DNA from: Phytohabitans houttuyneae | Lineage (GTDB): Bacteria > Actinomycetota > Actinomycetes > Mycobacteriales > Micromonosporaceae | DNA length: 64,000 bases | NCBI RefSeq assembly: GCF_011764425.1 | Contig: NZ_BLPF01000001.1 | Location: 3,401,001-3,465,000 of the forward strand | Reading direction: 5' to 3' | Part shown: positions 22,099 through 31,904 of the stretch, piece by piece | Position numbering within the stretch: the first letter of the stretch is position 1 | Layout of the letters: every line of letters begins with the position of its first letter | The notes under the pieces: generated by a model | Told to the model about the DNA's origin: nothing | The model's database searches: none | What the model saw: the letters and a program-made list of their open reading frames with translations, nothing else | Translations under genes and position numbers: made by a program

Positions 22099-22899
22099 AT
22101 GGTTCACGGGCGTTGGTTCGGGTTCGACGGGCGGCACGCGCACACCGGTCCTCGCCACGCCCGCCCCAGCTCCATCTCGGAGCTGCTGGCCCGGCCGCAG
22201 AAGCGCACATGGCAGGCGTTCACGACCGGGCTCGGCATCTTCACGATGCTGGCGGTGTGCGGGCTGAGCTCGTTCTTCATCGTGGCGGACGAGCGGCAAG
22301 GGCGGGACGCGCAGGCGTCAGGGGCGGCACCGCCGGTCACCGTGCTTCGCGACATCAGCTCCCGCGAGGCCGATCCGGCGCCGCTCACCGCGGCCGAGGT
22401 GTTTGCGGTCGGCGAGGTGGTGGTCGACCCGGCGCGGCCGGCCTACCGGGTGCTCAAGACGCAGGCGGACCGCAACTGCGCCGCCGCGGCCAGCGGCGAG
22501 ATCGGCACGTTGCTCACCGACCTGGGCTGTGACCAGGTGGTACGCGGGACGCTGCGCGCGCCCTCCGGCGGGTACCTGGTGACGGCCGGCATCTTCAACC
22601 TCGACGACGTGGCCGGCGCGACCTGGGCCCGCGAGCAGATCAAGTCGATGGTCGACGGCGAGCGGGGCCGCTTCCAGGGCATGCCCGCCGGCAAGGGCAC
22701 CGAGGCGATCGCGCTCTCGTCGGCACACGTCGGGTGGCACGCGCGCGGCCACTACCTGCTCTACTGCGTGACCGCCCGTGCCGACGGTCGGCCGATCCCA
22801 CCGGCCGACGCCGAGGCCGCGCGGATCCTCACCGACATGCTCGATCTGTACCTGAACGGCACCGTGGTGGAGAGGCGAGCGGTCGTCTCAACCCCGTAG
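22099..22899 (+). CDS. Hypothetical single-pass membrane protein
   Basis: No known domain was recognised. ATG 22099 gives 266 residues; GTG 22090 would add three. Neither has a clear ribosome-binding site. One transmembrane helix (TGLGIFTMLAVCGLSSFFIV) lies near residue 45, so about 40 residues are cytoplasmic and about 200 outside. The outer part has two Cys (in DRNCAAA and DLGCDQ) that could form a disulfide, and a third in LYCVTA. The stop overlaps the 3' end of the convergent truA by 12 bp. It may be a conserved envelope protein of the family, but its function is unknown. Confidence 0.7.
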   Translation: MVHGRWFGFDGRHAHTGPRHARPSSISELLARPQKRTWQAFTTGLGIFTMLAVCGLSSFFIVADERQGRDAQASGAAPPVTVLRDISSREADPAPLTAAEVFAVGEVVVDPARPAYRVLKTQADRNCAAAASGEIGTLLTDLGCDQVVRGTLRAPSGGYLVTAGIFNLDDVAGATWAREQIKSMVDGERGRFQGMPAGKGTEAIALSSAHVGWHARGHYLLYCVTARADGRPIPPADAEAARILTDMLDLYLNGTVVERRAVVSTP

Positions 22900-23697
22900 C
22901 CTGCGGGTCAGCTCCGCGCGGCTCGCGTACTCCTCGGGGTCTTCGGGATAGCCGACCGCGACAAGCGTCAGGCCGTGCGGCGGCGCGACGGTCACCTCGC
23001 TTGACCGCTCGGCGCGGCTGAGCAGGCTCGCCGGCCAGTCGACCGGTCGCCGCCCGTCGCCGGCCACGAGCAGCGCGCCGACCAGGCTGCGCACCATTGC
23101 CTGGCAGAAGGCGTCGGCCTGTACGGTCGCCACCACCATGCCGTCCGGGTCGCGCCGCCAGTCGAGCCGGCTGATCGCCCGGATGGTCGTGGCGTGCTCC
23201 TTGCGCTTGCAGTACGCCGCGAAGTCGTGCTCGCCCAGGAAGCCCTTGGCGGCGGCGTTGAGCGTGTCGACGTCGAGCGGGCGCGGCCAGGCGAGGATGT
23301 CGTGGCGGCGCAGCGGCTCGGCGCCGTACGGCGCGTCGGTGACCCGGTACTCGTACCGCCGGAACGTCGCGGAGAAGCGGGCGTCGAAGTCGCCCGGCAC
23401 CTCGCGGGCCGCCCGCACCCTCGCGTCGGGGGGCATGAGCGCGGCCAGCCGCCGTACGAGCGTGGGCGCGAGCCGGGCCCACTCCTCGTCGGGCAGGTCG
23501 ACGTGGCAGACCTGGCCGGTCGCGTGCACGCCCGCGTCGGTACGCCCGGCGACCGTGAGCCCGGTCGCCGTGCCCGGGCCGAGCAGCCGCTCCAGCGCCT
23601 CCATGAGGACCCCGGCGACGGTGCGGCGCTCCGGCTGGGCGGCCCAGCCGGAGAAGCTCGTACCGTCGTACGACACGTCGAGCCGTACCCGGGTCAT
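22888..23697 (-). CDS. truA: tRNA pseudouridine(38-40) synthase TruA
   Basis: TruA isomerises uridines 38-40 in the anticodon arm of tRNAs. The 269 residues begin TRVRLDVSYDGTSFSGWAAQPERRTVAGVL and contain the catalytic-Asp motif TVAGRTDAGVHATGQV, followed by FDARFSATFRRYEYRV and AFCQAMVRSLVGALLVAGDGR. ATG 23697 is preceded by AGGAG; a longer frame to 23736 lacks such a site. It lies at the downstream end of the rpoA-rplQ cluster, a placement common in bacteria, though a hairpin separates it from rplQ. Confidence 0.95.
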   Translation of the reverse strand: MTRVRLDVSYDGTSFSGWAAQPERRTVAGVLMEALERLLGPGTATGLTVAGRTDAGVHATGQVCHVDLPDEEWARLAPTLVRRLAALMPPDARVRAAREVPGDFDARFSATFRRYEYRVTDAPYGAEPLRRHDILAWPRPLDVDTLNAAAKGFLGEHDFAAYCKRKEHATTIRAISRLDWRRDPDGMVVATVQADAFCQAMVRSLVGALLVAGDGRRPVDWPASLLSRAERSSEVTVAPPHGLTLVAVGYPEDPEEYASRAELTRRLRG

Positions 23698-23722
23698 CCG
23701 CGCTCCTGTCCCTGGATGCGGC

Positions 23723-23754
23723 AGGGCGCCCCTCACATGCGTGAGAGGCGCCCT
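23723..23754. terminator. Hairpin downstream of rplQ
   Basis: AGGGCGCC plus CTCAC pairs with GTGAG plus GGCGCCCT across an ATGC loop, with one mismatch. It follows the rplQ stop (23772) on the minus strand and probably ends or attenuates the alpha-operon transcript before truA. It has no T tract. Confidence 0.65.
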
Positions 23755-23771
23755 GTCACTGTCTTTTGCCG

Positions 23772-24335
23772 TCAGTCCTTGACCTCGTCCTTGGCGCCCG
23801 GCGCGTCAGCGTCGGAGGCCTCGGGCGTGGTGTCGGTCTCGGCGTCGTCGACCTTCGAGGCCGGCGTCGGCTCGTCGTCGTCCGGCGCGAGGGCCTCGAC
23901 CTTGTCCCGCTGGGCCGTGGCCTTGCGGGCGGTCTTCTTCGCGGCCTTGGCAGCCTTGGCCGGCGGCTCCGCGACCACCAGCTCCTCGACCAGCTCGATG
24001 ATCGCCATCGGCGCGGCGTCACCCTTGCGCGGACCGGTCTTCACGATCCGGGTGTAGCCGCCGGGCCGGTTGGCGAACCGCGGCGCGATCTGGTCGAACA
24101 GCTCGAAGACCACGTCCTTGTCCTTGACCACGGTCAGCACGCGGCGCCGCGAGTGCAGGTCACCGCGCTTGGCCTTGGTGATCAGCTGCTCGGCGAGCGG
24201 CCGCAGCCGCCGGGCCTTGGTCTCGGTGGTGGTGATCTTTCCGTGCCGGAACAGCGACGTGGCCAGGTTGGCCAGCATCAACCGCTCGTGCGCGGGGCTA
24301 CCGCCGAGGCGGGCGCCCTTCGTGGGCGTGGGCAT
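23772..24335 (-). CDS. rplQ: 50S ribosomal protein L17
   Basis: L17 is a structural protein of the large subunit. The first 120 residues are canonical ([73 protein letters not shown]). A tail of about 65 residues rich in Ala, Thr, Asp and Lys follows, making 187 in all, against about 120 in most bacteria. Such tails are common in actinobacteria. It is 33 bp downstream of rpoA. Confidence 0.97.
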   Translation of the reverse strand: MPTPTKGARLGGSPAHERLMLANLATSLFRHGKITTTETKARRLRPLAEQLITKAKRGDLHSRRRVLTVVKDKDVVFELFDQIAPRFANRPGGYTRIVKTGPRKGDAAPMAIIELVEELVVAEPPAKAAKAAKKTARKATAQRDKVEALAPDDDEPTPASKVDDAETDTTPEASDADAPGAKDEVKD

Positions 24336-24368
24336 CGTCTGGTGCTCCTCGTTGATGGCGGCAGCTGG

Positions 24369-25391
24369 TTAGAGCTGCTCGGTCTCGCGGTAGTCGTCGG
24401 AGTCGTAGTCCACCTCGCCGAAGGAGTCCACGACGTGCGCCGGGTCGAAGTTCGGGGCCGAGTCCTTAAGCCCCAGACCCATCCCGGCGAGCTTCATCTT
24501 GACCTCGTCGATGGACTTCTGACCGAAGTTCCTTATATCGAGGAGATCCGCCTCCGTGCGGCCGATCAGCTCGCCGACGGTGTTGATGCCCTCGCGCTTG
24601 AGGCAGTTGTACGAGCGGACGGTCAGGTCGAGCTCCTCGATCGGCAGCGCCAGGTCGGCAGCGAGCTGCGCGTCCTGCGGCGACGGGCCGATGTCGATGC
24701 CCTCGGCGGTCTCGTCCAGCTCACGGGCCAGGCCGAAGAGCTCGACCAGGGTGGAGCCGGCAGAGGCCAGCGCGGTGCGCGGGCCGATCGACGCCTTGGT
24801 CTCGACGTCGATGATCAGGCGGTCGAAGTCGGTGCGCTGCTCGACACGGGTCGCCTCGACGCGGTAAGTGACCTTGAGCACCGGCGAGTAGATCGAGTCG
24901 ACCGGGATGCGCCCGATCTCGGCGCCGGCCTGCTTGTTTTGCGCGGCGGTGACGTAGCCGCGACCCCGCTCGACGGTCAGCTCCATGTCGAGCCGGCCCT
25001 TGCCGTTGAGGGTGGCGAGCTTGAGGTCCGCGTTGTGCACGGACACGCCGGCCGGCGGCTGGATGTCACCGGCGGTGACGTCGCCCGGGCCCTGCTTGCG
25101 CAGGTACATGCTGACCGGCTCGTCGTGCTCGGAGCTGACGCACAGCTCCTTGACGTTCATGACCAGCTCGACCACGTCCTCCTTGACACCGGGGATCGTG
25201 GTGAACTCGTGCAGCACGCCGTCGACCTTGATGGACGTCACGGCCGCGCCCGGGATGGACGACAGCAGCGTACGCCGGAGGGAGTTGCCGAGCGTGTAGC
25301 CGAAGCCCGGCTCGAGCGGCTCGATGGTGAACCGCGAACGGGTCTCGCTGATCGACTCCTCGGAGAGGGTCGGCCGCTGGGTGATGAGCAC
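24369..25391 (-). CDS. rpoA: DNA-directed RNA polymerase subunit alpha
   Basis: The alpha subunit nucleates polymerase assembly and contacts upstream promoter DNA and activators. The 340 residues show the N-terminal dimerisation domain ([38 protein letters not shown]). The C-terminal domain has [51 protein letters not shown] 25391 follows AGAAGGAAG. An acidic end ([13 protein letters not shown]) is typical of actinobacteria. It lies after rpsD in the alpha operon. Confidence 0.98.
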   Translation of the reverse strand: MLITQRPTLSEESISETRSRFTIEPLEPGFGYTLGNSLRRTLLSSIPGAAVTSIKVDGVLHEFTTIPGVKEDVVELVMNVKELCVSSEHDEPVSMYLRKQGPGDVTAGDIQPPAGVSVHNADLKLATLNGKGRLDMELTVERGRGYVTAAQNKQAGAEIGRIPVDSIYSPVLKVTYRVEATRVEQRTDFDRLIIDVETKASIGPRTALASAGSTLVELFGLARELDETAEGIDIGPSPQDAQLAADLALPIEELDLTVRSYNCLKREGINTVGELIGRTEADLLDIRNFGQKSIDEVKMKLAGMGLGLKDSAPNFDPAHVVDSFGEVDYDSDDYRETEQL

Positions 25392-25567
25392 TGTGTTTCT
25401 TCCTTCTGTCGGGGCTGCCCGCTATATGACAGCCACCTTGGTCTTGCTTTTGATCTGACGCCGGTGGTGCCCGATCCGGCCTCGTTGGCAAGGCGCACGT
25501 CGGCGCCGTGTGCGTTCCTTGCACACAAGCCGGCGCGCAACGCCGCCAGCGAGGCCGGAGCGGGTAC

Positions 25568-26193
25568 CTACTTGCTGTAGAGCTCGACGATCAGTTGCTC
25601 CTGGACCTGGGTGTCGATGACCTGCCGGGCCGGGAGGGTGTGCACGAGGATCTTCATCTGGCTGGGGATCGCCTCCAGCCACGCCGGGACCGTCTTGGAG
25701 CCGGCCTGGGCCTGGGCCACGATGAAGGGGGTCATCTCCTTCGACTTGCCCCGGACCTCGACGATGTCGTGCTCCTTGACGCGGAACGACGGGATGTCGA
25801 CCTTCTTCCCGTTGACCAGGAAGTGGCCGTGCTTGACGAGCTGGCGGGCCATGTCGCGGGACATGGCGTAGCCGGCCCGGTATACGACGTTGTCGAGCCG
25901 CGACTCCAGGATCTGGAGCAGCACCTCACCGGTCTTGCCCGGCTTGTGCACGGCCTCGTCGTAGTAGCCACGGAACTGCTTTTCCAGCACGCCGTACACC
26001 CGGCGGGCCTTCTGCTTCTCGCGGAGCTGGAGCAGGTACTCCCCTCCTTGGTGCGGCCGCGGCCGTGCTGCCCGGGCGGGAACGGCCGGGACTCGAACGG
26101 GCACTTCGGACCGTCGCACTTGCTGCCCTTGAGGAACAGCTTCATCTTCTCCCGCCGGCAACGGCGGCAGTCAGCACCGGTGTAACGAGCCAT
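25568..26193 (-). CDS. rpsD: 30S ribosomal protein S4 (frame break at 26041-26044)
   Basis: S4 is a primary 16S-binding protein and often the operon's repressor. The start ([33 protein letters not shown]) has four Cys, the zinc-binding C+ form. The frame then fails at RTKEG. Adding one base to the C run at 26041-26044 continues it as [35 protein letters not shown], with the S4 RNA-binding domain ([33 protein letters not shown]) following. The repaired length is 208 residues, normal for the family. In an essential gene this must be a sequence error. Confidence 0.96.
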
Positions 26194-26209
26194 CTCTCTT
26201 CGATCTCCC

Positions 26210-26617
26210 TCAGACCCGGCGACGCTTCGGCGGACGGCACCCGTTGTGCGGCTGCGGCGTGACGTCGGCGATCTGGCCGACCTCGAGGCCGACGGCCTGC
26301 AGCGAACGGATGGCGGTCTCCCGGCCGGAGCCCGGACCCTTGACGAACACATCGACCTTGCGCATGCCGTGCTCCATCGCGCGACGGGCGGCCGCCTCGG
26401 CGGCCAGCTGCGCGGCGAACGGAGTCGACTTGCGGGAGCCCTTGAAGCCCACCTGACCGGCGGACGCCCAGGAGATCACCGCACCGGTCGGGTCCGTGAT
26501 CGAGACGATGGTGTTGTTGAAGGTGCTCTTGATGTGCGCCTGCCCGTGGGCGACGTTCTTGCGTTCCTTGCGCCGGACCTTCTTGACTGCGGCCCCGGCG
26601 CGAGCCTTCGGTGGCAT
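26210..26617 (-). CDS. rpsK: 30S ribosomal protein S11
   Basis: S11 forms part of the platform of the small subunit. The 135 residues have a basic N-terminus ([22 protein letters not shown]), then [44 protein letters not shown] and the conserved end [19 protein letters not shown]. It lies between rpsM and rpsD with short gaps of about 18 bp each. Confidence 0.98.
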   Translation of the reverse strand: MPPKARAGAAVKKVRRKERKNVAHGQAHIKSTFNNTIVSITDPTGAVISWASAGQVGFKGSRKSTPFAAQLAAEAAARRAMEHGMRKVDVFVKGPGSGRETAIRSLQAVGLEVGQIADVTPQPHNGCRPPKRRRV

Positions 26618-26635
26618 ATGTGTGTGCGCTCCTAA

Positions 26636-27016
26636 TTACTTCTTGCCGGGCTTCTTCTTGCCGGCGACGGTCCGCTTCGGACCCTTCCGAGTGCGTGCGT
26701 TGGTGCGGGTCCGCTGCCCGCGGACCGGAAGCCCACGGCGGTGGCGGATGCCGGCGTAGCAGCCGATCTCGACCTTGCGGCGGATGTCTGCGGCAACCTC
26801 GCGGCGCAGGTCACCTTCGACCTTGAAATTGGCCTCGATGTAGTCACGGAGCTGAACGAGCTCTTCGTCCGTGAGGTCCTTGGCGCGCTTGTCGGGGCTG
26901 ATGCCGGTCGCGGAGAGCGCCTCGATGGCGCGGGTCCGACCGACCCCGAAGATGTAGGTGAGCGCGATCTCCATCCGCTTTTCGCGGGGGAGGTCCACGC
27001 CGACTAGACGTGCCAT
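26636..27016 (-). CDS. rpsM: 30S ribosomal protein S13
   Basis: S13 sits in the head of the small subunit and contacts the P-site tRNA. ATG 27016 gives 126 residues beginning [24 protein letters not shown]. It contains [22 protein letters not shown] and [38 protein letters not shown], with a Lys-rich end. An upstream in-frame extension to 27112 has no family-like sequence. Confidence 0.98.
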   Translation of the reverse strand: MARLVGVDLPREKRMEIALTYIFGVGRTRAIEALSATGISPDKRAKDLTDEELVQLRDYIEANFKVEGDLRREVAADIRRKVEIGCYAGIRHRRGLPVRGQRTRTNARTRKGPKRTVAGKKKPGKK

Positions 27017-27173
27017 GTGCGGGCGTACTCCTCGTGGTGTCTCGCGGAGGTCTGTGCCCGACCCACCCCGCCTGCCCTGGCGGGCCCCGGCCTCCGACCG
27101 GGGGTCAGCCACGAGTCACGCCGATGATCGGCGAATTCCGCGGCTGGGTCGAGCGTCTTCTGTTGGGGGTGCG

Positions 27174-27287
27174 TCAGCCCTGGCGCTGCTTGTGGCGCGG
27201 GTCACTGCAGATGACCATGACCCGGCCGTGCCGGCGGATCACCCGGCACTTGTTGCAGATCCTCTTGACGCTCGGCTTGACCTTCAC
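27174..27287 (-). CDS. rpmJ: 50S ribosomal protein L36
   Basis: This 37-residue protein ([16 protein letters not shown], then [17 protein letters not shown]) starts at GTG 27287. Three Cys and one His (C11, C14, C27, H32) make the zinc ribbon of the C+ form. It lies 31 bp after infA and before rpsM, its usual place. Confidence 0.97.
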   Translation of the reverse strand: MKVKPSVKRICNKCRVIRRHGRVMVICSDPRHKQRQG

Positions 27288-27318
27288 GGTTGGCCTTTTC
27301 TGATGGTCGGCTCGACGG

Positions 27319-27540
27319 TCACTTGTAGCGGTAGACGATGCGCCCGCGGGTCAGGTCGTACGGCGAAAGCTCGACGACGACCCTGTCCTCGGGCAGGATG
27401 CGGATGTAGTGCTGCCGCATCTTGCCACTGATGTGGGCCAGTACCTTGTGGCCGTTGGCAAGCTCTACCCGAAACATCGCATTCGGGAGTGGCTCGATGA
27501 CCCGGCCCTCGATCTCGATGGCCCCGTCCTTCTTGGGCAT
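27319..27540 (-). CDS. infA: Translation initiation factor IF-1
   Basis: IF-1 occupies the A site of the small subunit during initiation. The 73-residue OB-fold protein reads [73 protein letters not shown]-like in full, with the conserved GKMR and DLTRGRI motifs. It starts the alpha-type cluster, with a promoter candidate at 27689-27718. Confidence 0.98.
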   Translation of the reverse strand: MPKKDGAIEIEGRVIEPLPNAMFRVELANGHKVLAHISGKMRQHYIRILPEDRVVVELSPYDLTRGRIVYRYK

Positions 27541-27688
27541 GTCCTCCGCTGTCCTGACGTCGGGTTCTTCGGACAGGCTCGCACCGTCTTACACGAGTGA
27601 AGGAATCCACCCGCGCCAGCCGCGGCTCCGATCACCCACCGAAGCGCGTGGTGGGCATGCCGGAGTGGACGCTGCGCGCCAGCTAGCC

Positions 27689-27718
27689 AGTGTACGCCGC
27701 TTCATGTATTGACAGCAA
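27689..27718 (-). promoter_or_regulatory. Putative promoter for infA-rpmJ-rpsM-rpsK-rpsD-rpoA-rplQ
   Basis: The minus strand has TTGCTG (27713-27718), an 18-bp spacer and TACACT (27689-27694), about 150 bp before infA. The -10 box matches the TANNNT pattern of the actinobacterial housekeeping sigma factor and resembles those of other translation genes in this window. Confidence 0.5.
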
Positions 27719-27734
27719 ACCGAGCCACCCGCGC

Positions 27735-28247
27735 TCAGTAGCGGTCGCGGCGCCGGCGCTCCTGCCTGCGCACCTGCTTGTCGGCCCAGCGCTGCGGCTC
27801 GCCCCGGCTCAGCCCGCCGATGGTCGCGAACAGCAGCACCGCACCCCAGGGACCGGCCACCCACATCGGCCAGAAGTACACCAGGTCGGAGGTGGAAAGG
27901 CTCACCAGGAGCCAGATCACCACGTTGATCCCGACGGCCGCGGCCCAGGTGCCCCAGAGCGCGACGAGCCAGCGCGGGACGGTGCCGGGCTGGGCGGGGG
28001 GCACGGGTGGCGGCATCGGCGAAACCGGCGGGGTCGGCGCCAGCTGGGAGCGGCTCACCGGCGCGACGCCGGGCAGGTCGGTGAGGAGGCGGTCGAGGTC
28101 GGCGTACGTCTTCGACCGGTAGGCCTCGGCCACCCGCTCGTCGAACTCGTGAAGCTCCAGCCGCCCCTCGTTCAGCGCCGTGCGCAGGCGCTCGACGACG
28201 GTCTCCCGGTCGGCGTCGGCCGCGCGCATCTGGTCCCGCTGCTCCAT
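27735..28247 (-). CDS. DUF1707-domain membrane protein
   Basis: The N-terminal 50 residues (MRAADADRETVVERLRTALNEGRLELHEFDERVAEAYRSKTYADLDRLLTDLP) are a DUF1707 domain, an actinobacterial module of unknown function. A Pro-rich linker and two membrane helices (VALWGTWAAAVGINVVIWLLV and VYFWPMWVAGPWGAVLLFATI) follow, then a basic end. ATG 28247 gives 170 residues; ATG 28259 would add four. It is inserted between map and infA, which are often adjacent in other bacteria. Confidence 0.85.
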   Translation of the reverse strand: MEQRDQMRAADADRETVVERLRTALNEGRLELHEFDERVAEAYRSKTYADLDRLLTDLPGVAPVSRSQLAPTPPVSPMPPPVPPAQPGTVPRWLVALWGTWAAAVGINVVIWLLVSLSTSDLVYFWPMWVAGPWGAVLLFATIGGLSRGEPQRWADKQVRRQERRRRDRY

Positions 28248-28328
28248 GCCTACGAGCATCCCACTCGGCCCTATACACCGGCTATGCCAGCGTCCCTGGC
28301 TCGACCCTGAGAAGCCGTGTGAAGGCCC

Positions 28329-29171
28329 CTACGCGGGCGCCGGCTCGCGGGCGGTCACGAGGCCACCCAGGCGCTCGCGGCCGCCGTCCGGGGCGGTGAG
28401 CACCCACACGCCGTCGTCCAGCAGCGCCATCGAGTGCTCCACGTGGGCGGCGATCGAGCCGTCGCGGGTCACCACGGTCCAGCCGTCGTCGAGCTCCTCC
28501 GTCTTGGGCGAGCCGATAGTGATCATCGGCTCGATGGCGAGCGCCAGCCCCGGCACCAGCCTCGGCCCACGTCCGGGCCGGCCGTGGTTGAGCACGTGCG
28601 GGTCCTGGTGCATCTCGGTGCCGATACCGTGGCCGCCGTAGCCGTCGACGATGCCGTACCGGCCGCCGGAGCGCCGCACGGCGGCCTCCACGGCGAACGA
28701 GATGTCGGTGAGCCGCCCGCGCCCCGACGCGGCACCCCGCGCGGCCGCGGCGATGCCGGCCCACATCGCGTCCTCGGCGACCTCGGCCATGCGCAGCAGC
28801 TCGGGGCGCACCTCACCGACCGGCACCGTGATCGCCGCGTCGCCGTGCCAGCCGTCGAGCACCGCGCCGCAGTCGATCGAGATGAGGTCGCCCTCGCGGA
28901 GCACCTGCTTCGGCGAGGGGATGGCGTGCACGATCTGCTCGTTGACCGAGGAGCAGATCGACGCCGGATAGCCGTGATAGCCCTTGAACGACGGCACCGC
29001 CCCGGCGTCCCGGATCACCGACTCGGCCAGGCTGTCGAGGTCGGCTGTGGTGACTCCGGGAGCGACCGCCTCGCGCATGCGGGCCAGCGCTGCGGCCACG
29101 ACAAGGCCGGCGGCCCGCATCTTTTCGATCTGCGCGGGAGTCTTGAGCTGGATCAGCTGGTGGCGCGGCAT
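28329..29171 (-). CDS. map: Methionine aminopeptidase, type I
   Basis: It removes the initiator Met from new proteins. The 280-residue pita-bread enzyme contains YPASICSSVNEQIVHAIPS, the metal ligands in DLISIDCGAVLDGWHGDAAIT (two Asp), VDGYGGHGIGTEMHQDPHV (His), LALAIEPMI (Glu) and AAHVEHSMALL (Glu). No zinc-finger N-terminal extension is present. It follows adk by 58 bp in the secY-adk-map order typical of actinobacterial spc operons. Confidence 0.96.
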   Translation of the reverse strand: MPRHQLIQLKTPAQIEKMRAAGLVVAAALARMREAVAPGVTTADLDSLAESVIRDAGAVPSFKGYHGYPASICSSVNEQIVHAIPSPKQVLREGDLISIDCGAVLDGWHGDAAITVPVGEVRPELLRMAEVAEDAMWAGIAAAARGAASGRGRLTDISFAVEAAVRRSGGRYGIVDGYGGHGIGTEMHQDPHVLNHGRPGRGPRLVPGLALAIEPMITIGSPKTEELDDGWTVVTRDGSIAAHVEHSMALLDDGVWVLTAPDGGRERLGGLVTAREPAPA

Positions 29172-29229
29172 CCTTCGAGGCTAACTGCAATCCCGGCCGG
29201 CGCTGGGCCAGGGCCGAGGAGTGAAAACA

Positions 29230-29883
29230 TCAGCCGCCGTACGAGCGGAGCGCGTCGATCGCCCGGACGGTGACGTCCTCGACCGGGCCGGTGGCGTCGA
29301 TGCCCACGAGCTTGTTCTGCGCGCCGTAGTAGTCGACCAGCGGCGCGGTCTTCTCCGCGTACTCCTCCAGGCGCTTGGCGATGGTCTCCGCCTTGTCGTC
29401 GTCGCGCTGGAAGAGCTGCCCGCCGCACCGGTCGCAGATGCCCTCGCGGGAGGTCGGGTCGAACTCGACGTGCCAGATCTTGCCGCAGCCCCGGCAGGTG
29501 CGCCGGCCGGACAGGCGCCGGATCACCTCGTCGTCGTCGACCACGAGCTCCATGACGAGGTCGAGCGCGGTGCCGAGGTCAGCGAGCAGCTTGTCGAGCG
29601 CGTTGGCCTGCGGCACCGTGCGGGGAAAACCGTCGAGCAGGAAGCCGTCGGCCGCGTCCGGCTCGGCGAGCCGCTCGCGCACCATGTTGATGGTCACCTC
29701 GTCGGGGACGAGCTGACCGGCGTCCATGTATCGCCGGGCCTCCACACCCAATGGCGTGCCCTGGGAGACGTTGGCGCGGAAGATGTCCCCAGTCGAAATC
29801 TTTGGCACAGCCAGGTGGGCGGCGATGAACTCGGCCTGGGTCCCCTTACCCGCCCCTGGAGGACCGACCAGTACGAGGCGCAT
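29230..29883 (-). CDS. adk: Adenylate kinase
   Basis: It interconverts ATP, AMP and ADP. The 217 residues have the P-loop [10 protein letters not shown] at 7-16, the AMP site [11 protein letters not shown] and FLLDGFPRT. The LID domain carries four Cys ([14 protein letters not shown]...CDRCG), i.e. the long, zinc-binding form, unlike the short LID-less type of some actinobacteria. Its ATG follows immediately on the secY stop without a gap, so translation is coupled. Confidence 0.97.
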   Translation of the reverse strand: MRLVLVGPPGAGKGTQAEFIAAHLAVPKISTGDIFRANVSQGTPLGVEARRYMDAGQLVPDEVTINMVRERLAEPDAADGFLLDGFPRTVPQANALDKLLADLGTALDLVMELVVDDDEVIRRLSGRRTCRGCGKIWHVEFDPTSREGICDRCGGQLFQRDDDKAETIAKRLEEYAEKTAPLVDYYGAQNKLVGIDATGPVEDVTVRAIDALRSYGG

Positions 29884-31212
29884 CTACCGCAGGAACCCTT
29901 CGTAGTTCCGCTGCATCAGTTGGCTCTCGATCTGCTTCACGGTCTCCAGACCCACGCCGACCATGATGAGCACGGCGGTGCCACCGAACGGGAAGTTCTG
30001 GTACTGGCTGCTGTCCAGCCAGATGAAGAAGAAGTTCGGCAGGATCGAGATCAGGCCCAGGTACATGGCGCCGGGAAGGGTGATCCGGCTGAGGATGAAG
30101 TCCAGGTACTCGGCCGTGGGCTTGCCCGGACGGATACCCGGGACGAAGCCGCCGTACTTCTTCATGTTCTCCGCGACCTCGGTCGGGTTGAACGTGATCG
30201 ACACGTAGAAGTACGTGAAGAAGATGATCAGGAAGAAGTAGACGACGATGTACACCCAGTCGGCCGGGTTGGCCAGGTGGTTCTGCACCCACGCCTCGAA
30301 GGAGTTGAGGTCGTTGGGGTCGCCGAACTGGAGAGCCAGCTGCGGCAGGTAGAGCAGCGACGACGCGAAGATGACCGGGATGACACCCGCCTGGTTGACC
30401 TTGAGCGGGATGTAGGTCGACGTGCCGCCGTACATACGGCGACCGATCATGCGCTTCGCGTACTGCACCGGGATACGGCGCTGCGCCTGCTCGATGAAGA
30501 CAACCGCGGTGATGACCACGAGAACGAGCGCGAGAACGAGGAAGAACTTGCCCCAGCCCTGGCTCTCCTTGATCGTCCAGCCCTCGGAGGGAAGCCGGGC
30601 GGCGATCGAGGTGAAGATCAGGACGGACATGCCGTTGCCGACGCCGCGGTCGGTGATCAGCTCACCGAGCCACATCACCACGCCGGTGCCGGCGGTCATC
30701 GTGACCACGAGCGCGACAAGAGTGATCCACATGGGCATCCCCGTGCCCTCGGGGATCAGCGGCCACTGGTCGCACTGGTTGTTGAACAGCTGTCCGGATC
30801 GGGCCAGCGCCACGAACGCCGATGCCTGCAGCACCGCCAGACCGAGGGTCAGGTACCGGGTGTACTGCGTGATCTTCGCCTGGCCGGCCTGGCCCTCCTT
30901 GCGCAGCTGCTCCAGGCGCGGGATCACCACGGTGAGCAGCTGGAGGATGATCGACGCCGTGATGTACGGCATGATGCCGAGCGCGAAAACCGACAGCGAG
31001 AGAAGCGCACCGCCGGAGAAGAGGTTGAGCAGCGTGAAGACGCCGGGCGTGCCCTCCTCCATCGCCTCGATGCATCGCTGCGCGTTGCCATACGACACGC
31101 CGGGGCTGGGCAGTGTCGCACCCAGCCGGTAGATCGCCACGATGCCTATCGTGAACAGCAGCTTCTTGCGCAGATCAGGCGTGCGGAACGCACTGAGAAA
31201 CGCGGAGAGCAA
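29884..31212 (-). CDS. secY: Preprotein translocase subunit SecY
   Basis: SecY is the protein-conducting channel of the plasma membrane. The 442 residues have ten hydrophobic segments, starting with LLFTIGIVAIYRLGATLPSPGV and then LFSGGALLSLSVFALGIMPYITASIILQLL. The cytoplasmic loop RRMYGGTSTYIPLKVNQAGVIPVIFASSLL and the end GGTAVLIMVGVGLETVKQIESQLMQRNYEGFL are also family text. A 248-bp gap with its own promoter candidate separates it from rplO. Confidence 0.98.
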   Translation of the reverse strand: MLSAFLSAFRTPDLRKKLLFTIGIVAIYRLGATLPSPGVSYGNAQRCIEAMEEGTPGVFTLLNLFSGGALLSLSVFALGIMPYITASIILQLLTVVIPRLEQLRKEGQAGQAKITQYTRYLTLGLAVLQASAFVALARSGQLFNNQCDQWPLIPEGTGMPMWITLVALVVTMTAGTGVVMWLGELITDRGVGNGMSVLIFTSIAARLPSEGWTIKESQGWGKFFLVLALVLVVITAVVFIEQAQRRIPVQYAKRMIGRRMYGGTSTYIPLKVNQAGVIPVIFASSLLYLPQLALQFGDPNDLNSFEAWVQNHLANPADWVYIVVYFFLIIFFTYFYVSITFNPTEVAENMKKYGGFVPGIRPGKPTAEYLDFILSRITLPGAMYLGLISILPNFFFIWLDSSQYQNFPFGGTAVLIMVGVGLETVKQIESQLMQRNYEGFLR

Positions 31213-31353
31213 CGTCTTCCTCCTGCGCGAGGCGGCCGCCGGATCGTGGCGGACGGGTTGGGCGTCGGGCGGTCACCCGACATCCATACTGGCAACGGAC
31301 TCTAACAGTACGGTGTGAGTTCGGGCAGATGCGCCCGGGGACATACACGCTTC

Positions 31354-31385
31354 ACTATATTGCCGGCGCGAACCCCGATGTACAA
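31354..31385 (-). promoter_or_regulatory. Putative promoter for secY-adk-map
   Basis: TATAGT (31354-31359, minus strand) is a good -10 box in an otherwise GC-rich gap. TTGTAC (31380-31385) lies 20 bp upstream, a longer spacing than usual. It follows the rplO terminator, so secY needs a promoter here. Confidence 0.35.
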
Positions 31386-31411
31386 CTGGGACGAAACGCC
31401 AGATAGTAGAC

Positions 31412-31451
31412 GTGGCGCCCGTCAGTCGCGAAGGCAACTGGCGGGCGCCAC
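31412..31451 (-). terminator. Terminator downstream of rplO
   Basis: GTGGCGCCCG (31412-31421) with adjoining TCAGT pairs with ACTGG plus CGGGCGCCAC (ending 31451), a 15-bp stem with one G-U pair. It lies 10 bp beyond the rplO stop. Confidence 0.75.
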
Positions 31452-31460
31452 GGCTTGTGC

Positions 31461-31904
31461 CTAGAGCTCGGTGACCGAGCCACCGGCGGCAGTGATCTTC
31501 TCCTTGGCCGACGCGCTGAAAGCGTGCGCCGACACCTGGAGCTTCACGCCACCCAGGTCGCCAGTGCCGAGCACCTTCACCAGCTGGCCCTTGCGGACCG
31601 CACCGGCGTTGGCCAGCTCGATGGGACCGACCTCGCCCCCGTTGGGGAAGAGCTCGGCCAGCCGCTCCAGGTTGACCACCTGGAAGACGACCTTGAACCG
31701 GTTTTTGAAGCCCTTGAGCTTCGGCAGGCGCATGTGGATGGGCATCTGCCCGCCCTCGAACGCCGGCGAGATGTTCTTGCGGGCCTTGGAGCCCTTGGTA
31801 CCGCGACCGGCGGTCTTGCCCTTGGAGCCCTCACCGCGACCCACGCGGGTCTTCTCGGTCTTGGCGCCGGGAGCCGGCCGGAGGTGGTGGACCTTGATCG
31901 TCAT
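31461..31904 (-). CDS. rplO: 50S ribosomal protein L15
   Basis: The 147 residues have the canonical start ([42 protein letters not shown]), then [19 protein letters not shown] and the C-terminal [26 protein letters not shown]. Its ATG overlaps the rpmD stop by one base (TAATG). Confidence 0.98.
   Translation of the reverse strand: MTIKVHHLRPAPGAKTEKTRVGRGEGSKGKTAGRGTKGSKARKNISPAFEGGQMPIHMRLPKLKGFKNRFKVVFQVVNLERLAELFPNGGEVGPIELANAGAVRKGQLVKVLGTGDLGGVKLQVSAHAFSASAKEKITAAGGSVTEL

Noticed and set aside
27690-28278. Overlapping frames on the plus strand opposite the DUF1707 gene
   Set aside because: The minus-strand frame has a clear DUF1707 domain and two membrane helices. The opposite frames have neither.
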